A stretch of 64,000 nt of DNA from Labilibaculum sp. (GTDB lineage: Bacteria; Bacteroidota; Bacteroidia; Bacteroidales; Marinifilaceae). The translations under genes and the position numbers were made by a program. The stretch is from contig JAEINT010000005.1 of assembly GCA_016342745.1 (NCBI GenBank), forward strand, positions 206,074 through 270,073. Direction: 5' to 3'. The notes beneath the pieces are model-generated. The model saw only the letters and a program-made list of their open reading frames with translations, was not told the DNA's origin and searched no databases. This document shows positions 45,337 through 59,358 of the stretch, piece after piece. Each line of letters begins with the position of its first letter. Within the stretch, counting starts at the first letter, position 1.

Positions 45337-48168
45337 ATGATTAAGTATTTATTTAGTAAAATCAGCCTTTGTGCTGCTTGCGTTTTGACAGCAACAGGAA
45401 TGCTATCAGCTCAAGGTGGTATGGATGCTAAGATTCCTATGGATCCGAATGTACGGACGGGAAAATTAGATAATGGATTAACCTATTACGTTCGTCACAA
45501 TGAAGAACCTAAAGATCGGGCTAGCTTTTACATTGTTCAGAATGTTGGAGCAATATTAGAAAATGATGATCAAAATGGATTGGCTCATTTTCTTGAACAT
45601 ATGGCTTTTAATGGTACAAAAAATTACCCAGGAAAGGGAGTCTTAAATTATTTAGAAAAATACGGAGTTGCTTTTGGTAGAAATATTAATGCTTATACCA
45701 ATGTTGATGAAACAGTTTACAACCTAAGCAATATTCCAACTTCAAATGAAAACTTATTGGATTCGGCACTTTTAGTATTGCATGATTGGTCGAATTACTT
45801 GAGTTTAGAAGGTGAGGAGATAGATAGTGAGCGTGGTGTAATTCATGAAGAATGGAGGACACGTAGATCAGGAGGAATGCGTGCTTATTTAGAGCAAAAT
45901 AAACTCATTTACAAAGGATCAAAATATGCGAAACGCGATGTAATTGGTAGCCTTGATGTTATTGATAATTTTGATCATCAGGTAATCAAGGATTTTTATC
46001 ACGACTGGTATCGTACCGATTTACAAGCTATTGTTGTAGTTGGAGATATTGATGCAGAAAAGTTTGAAATGAAGATTAAGGAAATGTTTGCTCATATTCC
46101 TGCTGTTAAAGATCCTAAAGAAAGAGTTTATTATCCAGTGCCAGATAATGAGGAACCTGTTGTTGGAGTTATTACTGATAAAGAATTGAGTAGCTTAAGA
46201 TTCGATATTTTATACAAACATGAGGCAACCCCTTTTGTTGAAAAGAATATGAAATACTATCGTGAACTTCTTATCGCAGATCTTCAATCAACAATTCTTG
46301 GTAATCGTTTAAATGAATTGCTACAGAAAGGGAATGCTCCGTTTATTAATGCATTTGGAGCTTACTACAACAAAGCAAGAAAAATGGATGTTTATCACAA
46401 TAGTGTAACTCTTAAAGAGGATAATATTATTGGAGGTATTGAAGTCTTTTTAAAGGAAGCTGAAAGAGCAAATAGATATGGAGTTGTTGCCTCTGAATTA
46501 GAAAGAGCGAAGACTGCTATGCTGAGTCAAGTTGAAAAGCAATATCAGGAACGTAACAAGCAACATAACGATCGATTGGTTCGTGAGTACAAGCAAAACT
46601 ATCTTACCAATGAGCCTGCTCCTGGTATTGAGTTTGAATTTATGGCAATGCAGAAATTGTTGCCTGGAATTAGTGCCGAAGAAGTTAATGCGATTTCTAA
46701 AGGATGGGTTACTAAGGAGAATGTTATAATTACTTTATCAGCACCTGAGAAGGAAGGATTGCAATTACCAACTGAAGAACAATTGCTTGCAATCGTTAAA
46801 AAAGTTAGAAATGCAGAATTAGAGCCTTACGAAGACAAGGTAATTAACGAACCCTTAATTGCTGAATTACCAGAGCTTGGTTCGGTAACAAAAGAAGCTA
46901 AATTAAATGCTTTTGATGCCACAGAATGGAAGTTGGCAAATGGTGCTACAGTTGTGCTTAAAAAGACTGATTTCAAAGAGAATGAAATTCGCTTGAAAGC
47001 TTTTAGTAAAGGTGGAAATTCGCTGTATAATGTTGAGGATTTAGCTTCGGCAGAAATGACTGGTGGATTTATTTCAAATTTTGGTTTAGGTAAATTTGAC
47101 CAAACAAGCCTTAAAAAATTACTTACAGGAAAAGAAGTTCGCGTTTCGCCATATATTGGAGAATTATCTGAAGGTTTTAATGGAAATTCTTCGGTTAAAG
47201 ATTTTGAAACTTTGCTGCAATTGGTTCATATGTATTTCGAACAACCAAGATTCGATGAAGATGCTTTTACTGCATTAAAGAGTAGATATATGGCTTATGT
47301 AGCCAATATGGGATCCGATGTAAATAAAGTGTTTGGAGATTCTGTAGCAATGACTTCTACAAATCATGATGCTCGTACTATCTTGTTTAACACAGATATG
47401 ATTAGCAAGTTAAATTTGGCTACCATGGAACGTGTTTACAAGGAGCGTTTTGTTGATGCAAGTGATTTTACTTTTGTTTTTGTTGGAAATATTGATGCTG
47501 AAAAAGCCAAGCCTTTAATCGAGACTTACATTGGTAGTATTAAAGATATTGACCGTAAAGAGAGCTGGAAAGATAATGGTGTAGATTATCCAGAAAAGGA
47601 TACTTACAATCATTTTGCTAGAGAAATGGAAACTCCTAAAACAACTATTAATATTGATTTTCATGGAGATATTAAATACTCGAAAGAGAATTCTATTATG
47701 ATGGATGTTGTGGCTGAACTACTTAGTAAAAGATACCTTGAAGTGATTCGTGAAAAAGAAGGTGGATCGTACGGAGTTGGAGTAAGAGCATCTGTTGATA
47801 AATTTCCTCGTGAAGAGTATAATTTATTAATTCGTTTTGATACCGATCCAGCTAAGGCAGATAAGCTAAAAACTATTGTTTACAATGAGGTTAGCGAGTT
47901 GTTTACTAGTGGAGTAAAAGAAGATGATTTGAATGAAACCAAGAAAAACTTCATTAAGGAATACCAGGAAAATCTTCGTAAGAATGGCTATTGGATTAAT
48001 GCAATAAATCGTTACTATGAATACGGTGAGAGCGTTAAGACTGTTGAGGCTTATGAGGAAATGATCAATGAAATATCAAAAGAAAAAGTGGAAGCATTTG
48101 CAAAGAAATACTTTGCTAGACCAGCTAAAATAGAGGTGGTAATGTCTCCAGAGCTTAAAGAGATTTAA
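45337..48168 (+). CDS. Exported M16 (pitrilysin/insulinase) double metallopeptidase
   Basis: 943 residues with a signal peptide ending near MLSAQ (about 26). The inverted zinc motif HxxEH is visible in GLAHFLEHMAFNG (His85, Glu88 and His89 approximately), with the distal Glu in the EEIDSERGVIHEEW region (about 165-178). The protein has the four-domain double arrangement: an active N-terminal half and a C-terminal half without HxxEH but with RYLEVIREKEGGSYGVGV, the conserved R/Y motif that completes the chamber. It digests peptides in the periplasm. It is monocistronic. Confidence 0.92.
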   Translation: MIKYLFSKISLCAACVLTATGMLSAQGGMDAKIPMDPNVRTGKLDNGLTYYVRHNEEPKDRASFYIVQNVGAILENDDQNGLAHFLEHMAFNGTKNYPGKGVLNYLEKYGVAFGRNINAYTNVDETVYNLSNIPTSNENLLDSALLVLHDWSNYLSLEGEEIDSERGVIHEEWRTRRSGGMRAYLEQNKLIYKGSKYAKRDVIGSLDVIDNFDHQVIKDFYHDWYRTDLQAIVVVGDIDAEKFEMKIKEMFAHIPAVKDPKERVYYPVPDNEEPVVGVITDKELSSLRFDILYKHEATPFVEKNMKYYRELLIADLQSTILGNRLNELLQKGNAPFINAFGAYYNKARKMDVYHNSVTLKEDNIIGGIEVFLKEAERANRYGVVASELERAKTAMLSQVEKQYQERNKQHNDRLVREYKQNYLTNEPAPGIEFEFMAMQKLLPGISAEEVNAISKGWVTKENVIITLSAPEKEGLQLPTEEQLLAIVKKVRNAELEPYEDKVINEPLIAELPELGSVTKEAKLNAFDATEWKLANGATVVLKKTDFKENEIRLKAFSKGGNSLYNVEDLASAEMTGGFISNFGLGKFDQTSLKKLLTGKEVRVSPYIGELSEGFNGNSSVKDFETLLQLVHMYFEQPRFDEDAFTALKSRYMAYVANMGSDVNKVFGDSVAMTSTNHDARTILFNTDMISKLNLATMERVYKERFVDASDFTFVFVGNIDAEKAKPLIETYIGSIKDIDRKESWKDNGVDYPEKDTYNHFAREMETPKTTINIDFHGDIKYSKENSIMMDVVAELLSKRYLEVIREKEGGSYGVGVRASVDKFPREEYNLLIRFDTDPAKADKLKTIVYNEVSELFTSGVKEDDLNETKKNFIKEYQENLRKNGYWINAINRYYEYGESVKTVEAYEEMINEISKEKVEAFAKKYFARPAKIEVVMSPELKEI

Positions 48169-48187
48169 TTTTTAAGTCATAAATGAC

Positions 48188-48222
48188 AAAGCGGATGTTC
48201 TGTAAAGAACATCCGCTTTTTT
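48188..48222. terminator. Terminator between convergent M16 and GH63-type genes
   Basis: aaagcggatgttct-gtaa-agaacatccgcttt is a perfect 14-bp stem with a T run. The A run on the left lets it also serve the minus-strand operon ending at 48225. Confidence 0.9.
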
Positions 48223-48224
48223 AA

Positions 48225-53446
<5,222 letters not shown>

Positions 53447-53448
53447 TC

Positions 53449-53481
53449 AGGAGGTCTCAGAGGGCTATTCCGAAACCTCCT
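53449..53481. repeat. Hairpin between S37-type peptidase and beta-galactosidase genes
   Basis: aggaggt (53449-53455) pairs with acctcct (53475-53481) around a 19-base loop. There is no good T run on the minus strand, so at most it attenuates read-through from the peptidase genes into the glycosidase genes. Confidence 0.4.
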
Positions 53482-53523
53482 TCTCAAAAGAAGAATCCTA
53501 ATGCTAGTTATGATTCTTGATTG

Positions 53524-54822
53524 TTATTTTTGTATTTTAAGATCGAGCCAAGCTTCTAAGGTAGATACGATTTCTTTCTGCATTTCCTCTGGGAAGCTTT
53601 TGATTCTGGTTTTGTGAGAACCTTCCGGGTTTACAAATTTTTGGCATTTGTTGTTTTCTTTTAGGTTAACAGCAGTTGCCGACCAAGTATCATATTCCCC
53701 ATAGATGAAAAGCATTTTTTCAGCATCTGTTTGAAGCCATTTGTTAATTTTAATCATCGATGAGGCATCAAATTTTCGAATAGGTTCATTTGGGAAAACA
53801 TGATCGAAGGTCAAATCGTCTTTGTAATTCAAATATTCTTTGAATGGAACAATTTCATAGCTGTACATTCCAATTTCGCTTAATGCCTGATGATAAAATG
53901 CAAGACTGGGTTTCAAGCTTATTTCATCGAAGAAATCCATGCCTGAAACTTTTATAAGGTGCTCAAACAATTCATTAACGCTAGCATTTTCATCTGGAAT
54001 GTTATAGAACGTAATTCCTCCCCATTGCCAATATGCAAAAGGATATTCAAGAATACTTAAATCCAAAGCTTTTTCCAATCCCATCGAGAAAGAATACTTT
54101 TTTTCTTTGGCATGAGATTCGGCTATGGTGAGTAGCTTTTCTTTGTTTTTGAAACAAGCCAATTGAAATTGATAAATCTTATCTCGGGTTTCTTTTTTTC
54201 CAACACTTGCCAAATGTTCATGTATTCGTTTGTCCTCACGAGTTAAATTAAGAGGAGCCACATAGGGTACACTAACATCTACATCATTAGGATAAAAGTA
54301 ACGATGATACATGGTTGTCTGCCCACCTTTACTGATTCCAGTTGTGATCCACTTTTCTTTGTAGATCTTTTTTAAAGCCTGAATGATCACATGTTGATCG
54401 GCTGCAGCCTGTTTAATGTTCAAATATTGCCAATCTATACTATCAGGCATGGAATTTTTGAAATAGCGATGCTCGATGGTTAGTTGATTTGCTTTTAATA
54501 ATTTACTTAATTCACCTGCTTTCTCCGACCAAATTTGATAGCCTTCAATTTCCACTACCATAGGTCGATCAATACTATGATGCCCTAGAAGTACGCGTTG
54601 TTGAAAGCTTCCCGCATCTGGATTGTTATGGTCCAAAGCTTGAGTGAAATACAATTCAAAATAGCTAGCGAAAGTAGTATCTCCCTTTATTTTTTGAACG
54701 CTAACATTGGGAATTTGTTTTAGTTTCTCTTCAAGAGATTTTGATTTAGCGAGTAAGCCATTCGATAAACCCAAACTAAGAAGGAAGAGTAAACAAATTG
54801 ATTTGATTATGTGTTTTTTCAT
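53524..54822 (-). CDS. Exported S37-type (PS-10) tripeptidyl aminopeptidase-like serine peptidase
   Basis: 432 residues with a signal peptide ending near GLLAK (about 25). YFELYFTQALDHNNPDAGSF (about 53-72) is the opening of the S28/S37 prolyl-type peptidase fold. The nucleophile Ser is in WITTGISKGGQTTMYHRYF (about 165), Asp probably in FIYGEYDTWSA (about 373-383), and His in PEGSHKTRI (about 400). It resembles the PS-10/S37 family that removes tripeptides or proline-containing dipeptides. It begins 17 bases after the Xaa-Pro aminopeptidase gene ends, an evident two-gene proline-peptide unit. Confidence 0.78.
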   Translation of the reverse strand: MKKHIIKSICLLFLLSLGLSNGLLAKSKSLEEKLKQIPNVSVQKIKGDTTFASYFELYFTQALDHNNPDAGSFQQRVLLGHHSIDRPMVVEIEGYQIWSEKAGELSKLLKANQLTIEHRYFKNSMPDSIDWQYLNIKQAAADQHVIIQALKKIYKEKWITTGISKGGQTTMYHRYFYPNDVDVSVPYVAPLNLTREDKRIHEHLASVGKKETRDKIYQFQLACFKNKEKLLTIAESHAKEKKYSFSMGLEKALDLSILEYPFAYWQWGGITFYNIPDENASVNELFEHLIKVSGMDFFDEISLKPSLAFYHQALSEIGMYSYEIVPFKEYLNYKDDLTFDHVFPNEPIRKFDASSMIKINKWLQTDAEKMLFIYGEYDTWSATAVNLKENNKCQKFVNPEGSHKTRIKSFPEEMQKEIVSTLEAWLDLKIQK

Positions 54823-54839
54823 GTCTTCTTTTTTACGAT

Positions 54840-56222
54840 TTAAATTCTTTCCGCTTCAACATCTTCAATGCTTTTTGGAATAGGTTTTCCTAAAAGGCGA
54901 GCACCATCAGAGGTAATCAAGAAATCTTCTTCGTTTCGTAAACCGCCAAAGTCTTTGTATTGCTCCACTTTATCGTAATTAATGAATTCAGAAAAACGAT
55001 TCTCAGCCTTCCACATGTCAATCAATTCAGGAATAAAATAAATTCCAGGTTCAATTGTAAGTACAAAACCTGGTTCTAGTTTACGTCCCAATCGTAATGA
55101 TTTCAGACCAAATTGAGTGCTTTTTGCTTCGCCATCGTATCCAACGCAAACCTCGCCAAGGTTTTCCATATCGTGCACATCCATTCCCATCATATGCCCT
55201 GTTCCGCACTGGAAAAATAAAGCATGAGCACCTTGACGAATTGCTTCATCTAAATCTCCTTTCATGAAGCCCATTTGTTTCATTCCTTCGGCAATCGTGC
55301 GACAGGCTGTTAAGTGAACATCTTTGAAAGTAGCGCCTGGTTTTAATTTATCTATTGCAGCATTGTGTGCATTCAGTGCAATTTGATAGATTTCTTTTTG
55401 GCGATTCGTGAATGTTTTATCCACAGGAAAAGTACTCGACATATCACCAGCGTAATGCATACCATTTTCAGCACCACAATCTAGGAGCATCATATCTCCA
55501 CTTTTAAGTGTATTTCCATGATAATGATTGTGAAGTGTTTGTCCGTTAATGGTCGCAATTACAGGAAATGATAACTGACCACCTGCACTTATTGCTACTT
55601 CTTGAACTGCTGCTGCAATTTCAGATTCTTTCATGCCAGGTCGCGCCATTCGCATTGCAGCAAGATGCATATCCGCAGTAATATTAACCGCTTCTTCTAT
55701 TTGAATGATTTCTTCTTCTGATTTATAATTTCTTTGATTTGCAATGGCCTGTATAAATTCGTAAGAGGCATTAGTAGCTGCGATATTAGGATGAACCTGA
55801 ATTAGGTCAAGTAATTTGATTTGATGTTCTGGACGATAAGGAGGAAGGTGGTGCACTTTTCTGCCATTAGTTAGTGCTTTGGCAAGATAGGATTTTAACT
55901 CTGCCATCGGGAGGGTTTCCTTGATGCCTACGGCCTCACTTTTTTCTTTGATGGTTGGTTGTGAGCCCATCCATACAATGTGATCGATGGTGAGTTCATC
56001 ACCAAAAATGATTTCGCGATTTTCATCAATATCGATAACGGCGTTTAGTCCTGCATAATCTGATCCAAAAAAGTATAGAAAGGAACTGTCTTGACGATAA
56101 TGATAGGTATTGTCAGCATAATTCATTCCGCTTTCGTCGTTTCCAAGGAAAAGTAGAATTCCTGATTTTACATCTTTTTTAAGTTGGTCTCTTCGTTTGC
56201 AATAAGTTTGTTTTGAAAACAT
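54840..56222 (-). CDS. pepP: Xaa-Pro aminopeptidase (M24B)
   Basis: 460 residues, cytoplasmic (no signal peptide). The N-terminal creatinase-like domain (about 5-170) contains FLYFFGSDYAGLNAVID. The pita-bread catalytic domain (about 180-450) shows the metal ligands in MLLDCGAENGMHYAGDMSST (two Asp, about 244-256), GTGHMMGMDVHD (His, about 345), LEPGFVLTIEPGIYF (Glu, about 388) and GGLRNEEDFLIT (Glu, about 431). It removes the N-terminal residue in front of proline and would finish digestion of peptides left by the exported S37-type and S9 peptidases. Confidence 0.93.
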   Translation of the reverse strand: MFSKQTYCKRRDQLKKDVKSGILLFLGNDESGMNYADNTYHYRQDSSFLYFFGSDYAGLNAVIDIDENREIIFGDELTIDHIVWMGSQPTIKEKSEAVGIKETLPMAELKSYLAKALTNGRKVHHLPPYRPEHQIKLLDLIQVHPNIAATNASYEFIQAIANQRNYKSEEEIIQIEEAVNITADMHLAAMRMARPGMKESEIAAAVQEVAISAGGQLSFPVIATINGQTLHNHYHGNTLKSGDMMLLDCGAENGMHYAGDMSSTFPVDKTFTNRQKEIYQIALNAHNAAIDKLKPGATFKDVHLTACRTIAEGMKQMGFMKGDLDEAIRQGAHALFFQCGTGHMMGMDVHDMENLGEVCVGYDGEAKSTQFGLKSLRLGRKLEPGFVLTIEPGIYFIPELIDMWKAENRFSEFINYDKVEQYKDFGGLRNEEDFLITSDGARLLGKPIPKSIEDVEAERI

Positions 56223-56608
56223 TGTATTTTGTTTTTGGGTTTGTTGGTTGATAAACGCAAATCGTAATCTGCATTGAAAAATAGTAATGGTTTGGATACA
56301 ACAATTTTATCCGAAAAGTAAAAGTTTACCTTATTTTATCTTGAATACAAGAATTCCATGTAAAGAGTATAATCTATTAAAATGGATGGAATAAAAAGTT
56401 GAGAGATGGGATGGGGAGCTAACAAATCCAGCATTCGTACAATCCTTTGTACGAACAGTTGTAAAGAAGTATGAATTCGTTAAAGCAAATCATTCAATTG
56501 GGTTTAATTGAATGGTAAATGTATAAAAAAACGAATAAGATATTCAGTTTATCTACTTTATAATGAGTTTAAACTATTGGTGTTCTGATCGCTAATAAAA
56601 AGATGTTT
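56223..56608. other. Intergenic region between split lysO and pepP
   Basis: 386 bases, all minus-strand context. It should hold the pepP promoter on its left side, but no complete consensus is seen. A hairpin, ttcgtacaa-tcct-ttgtacgaa (56434-56455), is the only clear structure and could be a repeat or an operator. No ORF is supported. Confidence 0.45.
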
Positions 56609-57214
56609 TTATAAGAACTCTAAAATAAGAGGAACAATTACAGGAACTAATACCGTTAATACGATACCACTAAATACGGCAATAATAGCATATTCTTTAC
56701 CTGAATAGCGAACAATTATTGGCAGAGTGGTATCCATGGCAGTAGCGCCACCCGAAGCAATTCCTGCTAGCTTACCAAAGAACTTAACAAACAAAGGAGT
56801 CGCCAAAAGAGTTAGTATTTCACGAATGATATTTGAAAGTAAGGCAATAACACCAAGAGTTTCGCTGTGGAATTCGGTAATCATTACACTCGAAAGACTG
56901 TAATATCCAAAGCCTGCTCCAACTGCCATTGCTTCTCCAAAATTAATATCCGAAAGAAAAAATGAAAAAGCTGATACACCAAGTAATGAACCAACAATAA
57001 CGGATAAAGGAACAAGAACAATCTTAATATTAACCTCGCGGATTACTTTCCATGAAGAACGATCGGTTCCAATACCAATACCTACTAAAAACATCAATAA
57101 ATAAAGAGCATAAATGCTAAAATCCGAATCCAATATACTTTCAGGTAAGAATCGGGTTAAGCCTAGGATTAACCCTAGAACAAAAAAACCAAGTATGATT
57201 AAACTGCCTTTCAT
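56609..57214 (-). CDS. LysO-family lysine exporter, C-terminal part (DUF340)
   Basis: 201 residues with about six membrane helices. GFGYYSLSSVMITE (about 98-111) and FGKLAGIASGGATAMDTTLPI (about 145-165, shown as two pieces in the family) are hallmarks of LysO/YbjE. Known function in E. coli: export of L-lysine and its analogues. E. coli LysO is a single protein of about 299 residues. Here this part plus the 94-residue gene directly upstream add up to 295, so the transporter is encoded in two pieces, in different frames and 5 bases apart. Each piece has its own start. Confidence 0.85.
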   Translation of the reverse strand: MKGSLIILGFFVLGLILGLTRFLPESILDSDFSIYALYLLMFLVGIGIGTDRSSWKVIREVNIKIVLVPLSVIVGSLLGVSAFSFFLSDINFGEAMAVGAGFGYYSLSSVMITEFHSETLGVIALLSNIIREILTLLATPLFVKFFGKLAGIASGGATAMDTTLPIIVRYSGKEYAIIAVFSGIVLTVLVPVIVPLILEFL

Positions 57215-57219
57215 AGTGT

Positions 57220-57504
57220 TTATTTCTTTTTAAAGAATAAGGAATAGGTGAAATACGCGCAAATCAAAGAACCTAGCAATGCACCAATGGTCAAAACCAA
57301 TGCTTGTATACCAATTGTGTCTAGGTTCTTAACAATTTGATCATTGGTTCCAACACCAATTCCCAAAAGGAATAGCAACAAGAAAATAGAAAAGGAAGTT
57401 AGAAGACCTACAATTTTGATGATCTTGGGACGATTGCCAATTACAAGTCCAATTCCTATTCCTAAAACCATAATGGCGAGAACAATAATGATATCTGTTA
57501 GCAT
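57220..57504 (-). CDS. LysO-family lysine exporter, N-terminal part
   Basis: 94 residues with three membrane helices (about 2-20, 30-50, 62-88). MVLGIGIGLVIGNRPKIIK and LFLLGIGVGTNDQIVKNLDTIG resemble the first part of LysO. It ends with the basic tail LFFKKK. It lies 5 bases before the DUF340 gene and would form a two-subunit exporter with it. A minus-strand TAGGTTTG box (57578-57585) about 75 bases upstream may be its promoter. Confidence 0.82.
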   Translation of the reverse strand: MLTDIIIVLAIMVLGIGIGLVIGNRPKIIKIVGLLTSFSIFLLLFLLGIGVGTNDQIVKNLDTIGIQALVLTIGALLGSLICAYFTYSLFFKKK

Positions 57505-57577
57505 GGAAAGTGTAAGCTTAAGGTGTTAGTGTGTTTGAAAAGGCAATATTAGTTTTTTCTTTCGGAATAGAAAATAG

Positions 57578-57585
57578 CAAACCTA
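57578..57585 (-). promoter_or_regulatory. Candidate -7 box for the split lysO genes
   Basis: On the minus strand this reads TAGGTTTG, matching TAnnTTTG. No TTTG is found at the standard distance, so it is a weak candidate. Confidence 0.3.
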
Positions 57586-57616
57586 CATAGTTTGATTTTT
57601 AAGAACTAAGAAGGAC

Positions 57617-57645
57617 AAAAAAAGGCCGAATCTTTCGAAACAGCC
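57617..57645 (-). terminator. Probable minus-strand terminator after the DUF493 gene
   Basis: On the minus strand an imperfect stem (aggctg with cggcct) is followed by a run of seven T. It sits 65 bases after the stop codon of the DUF493 gene and just before the lysO promoter candidate. Confidence 0.5.
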
Positions 57646-57709
57646 TATAAGTGTTTTCTAATGAAATCATCACAGTTCTCAATGTTTTTTATTGATAGTG
57701 AGAATTGTA

Positions 57710-57982
57710 TTATAATGCCATGATACCTTTTATTCCCTCGGCACGAGTGTAAACTTCGATTACATCATCGGCAGATTTCATTACTTTTTTAATTGTAATA
57801 CCAATGAATTTAATATCTCGAGATGTTTTATAAGTGTATTCAGTATCTTCTGAAAATAAGTTTTTAACAGCATTTATTTTGTCCTCGTTATTCGGGACAA
57901 TAAATTTAAACATGTAAACAGATGGCCATTTTGTAGAGTCCAATAGCTGCTGTTTCATTTTATTATATTTTTCCTGATCCAT
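57710..57982 (-). CDS. DUF493 (YbeD-like) family protein
   Basis: 90 residues, cytoplasmic. WPSVYMFKFIVPNNEDKINAV (seen as YMFKFIVPNNEDKINAV, about 22-38) and YTYKTSRDIKFIGITIKKVM (about 50-69), with VIEVYTRAEGIKGIMAL at the end, give the ferredoxin-like alpha/beta pattern of the DUF493/YbeD family. Family proteins resemble ACT-type regulatory domains, and their role is unclear. It is a single-gene unit, divergent from the efflux operon with 248 AT-rich bases between them. Confidence 0.75.
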   Translation of the reverse strand: MDQEKYNKMKQQLLDSTKWPSVYMFKFIVPNNEDKINAVKNLFSEDTEYTYKTSRDIKFIGITIKKVMKSADDVIEVYTRAEGIKGIMAL

Positions 57983-58230
57983 CTTTTAGATTTTTAGTGG
58001 TGACAAAAATCGTAATAATTTCTTAAAATCCTTACATCACTTTGAGGAAAACGTTAATTAGAGCTTAATTGTTTCAGATTTTATTCGATTCTGGAATTTT
58101 CCTTAAATAGTTGTTAACGTGACATAAATTATTATTAATCTATATCTATATATTGTATCTTTACATGTTTGAGAAATTAGACTAATTTAGTTATACATTC
58201 TAGAGAACATTCCACTAATATAAATCATCG

Positions 58231-59352
58231 ATGAATAGAAAAGTAATTATCGTTTTGCTGGTTATCGCAACTTTGGCTATTGGTTTTTTTGCCATGAAAG
58301 GCTTGAGCAGTTTAAAAGAAGCCCCTAAAAAGAATTTGGACAAAAAAAAGCTACCTATTGTTAAAGTGGAAGCTGTAAATTATCATGAACTTTCTTCTCC
58401 TATTGTTGAAAAGGGGAGATTGGCTTCTAATTTGGAAGTGAATTTAAGTTCTGAAGTAGCTGGTCGTATCGTTGAGGCTGGCGTTCCTTTAAAAGTGGGA
58501 CAGAAGTTTAAAAAAGGACAGTTGTTGATTCGTGTTTATGAAGAAGATGCAAAAATGGATTTACGTGCTCAGAAGAGTCGTTTCTTAAATAAATTAGCTT
58601 CAAACCTTCCTGATATTAAAGTAGATTATACCGATAACTTTGAGGTTTGGATGAACTTTTTCAATGCCATTAATTTGGAGAAAGCTATTCCTGAGTTACC
58701 AAGTGTAAAGTCTGATCAAGAAAAAGTATTTATGGCAAGCAGAAACATTTTAGGAGACTATTATGCGATTAAAAGTGCAGAGGTTAAATTAAACAAACGA
58801 AAAATATACGCACCATTTAATGGTTCTTATGTAGAAGTAAATACTCAGATTGGATCGGTTGCAGGAATGGGATCGAAACTGGCTGGTATTATAGAATCGA
58901 ATAATTTAGAGCTACAAGTTCCGATTGAGTCGAAAGAAATTTCATGGTTGAATTTGAATGAAAAGGTCGACATTTTGGATTCTCAAGGAGAAGTAATTTT
59001 TACTGGTAAATTAGTGCGTAAGTCTGATTTTGTTGATCAGGGAACACAATCTATTTCTGTTTTTGTAAAGTTGGAGAATACAAATGGAAAGGAATTGTAT
59101 CAAGGACAGTTTTTAACTGCTCGTTTTAATGGGAAAATGATTGATAATGTCATGGAAATTCCTAGAAATGCTGTTTTCAGCTCAAACAAAGTATTTGTTG
59201 TTGAGGGAGATATCCTAAAAGCAAAAGTAATTAATGTTGTGAAACGCAATGAGAATACTTTGGTTTTTAATGGATTAAAGGAGGGTGAGATATTGGTTAT
59301 TGAACCTCCTGTTAAGGCTACGGAAAACATGCAGGTACAAATCAAGAAATAG
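58231..59352 (+). CDS. RND efflux periplasmic adaptor (membrane fusion protein)
   Basis: 373 residues. An N-terminal membrane anchor (about 4-22) is followed by the adaptor order. The barrel/lipoyl half is NLEVNLSSEVAGRIVEAGVPLKVGQKFKKGQLLIRV (short landmarks SSEVAGRIVEAG and GQLLIRVYEEDAKMDL, about 75-112). A short helical hairpin (about 115-190) precedes the second lipoyl half, KIYAPFNGSYVEVNTQIG (about 191-208), and a beta-barrel and membrane-proximal domain follow. It bridges the RND pump and the outer-membrane channel. It is the first gene of an adaptor-pump-channel operon, with 6 bases to the pump gene. No regulator gene adjoins it. Confidence 0.93.
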   Translation: MNRKVIIVLLVIATLAIGFFAMKGLSSLKEAPKKNLDKKKLPIVKVEAVNYHELSSPIVEKGRLASNLEVNLSSEVAGRIVEAGVPLKVGQKFKKGQLLIRVYEEDAKMDLRAQKSRFLNKLASNLPDIKVDYTDNFEVWMNFFNAINLEKAIPELPSVKSDQEKVFMASRNILGDYYAIKSAEVKLNKRKIYAPFNGSYVEVNTQIGSVAGMGSKLAGIIESNNLELQVPIESKEISWLNLNEKVDILDSQGEVIFTGKLVRKSDFVDQGTQSISVFVKLENTNGKELYQGQFLTARFNGKMIDNVMEIPRNAVFSSNKVFVVEGDILKAKVINVVKRNENTLVFNGLKEGEILVIEPPVKATENMQVQIKK

Positions 59353-59358
59353 CGTAAA

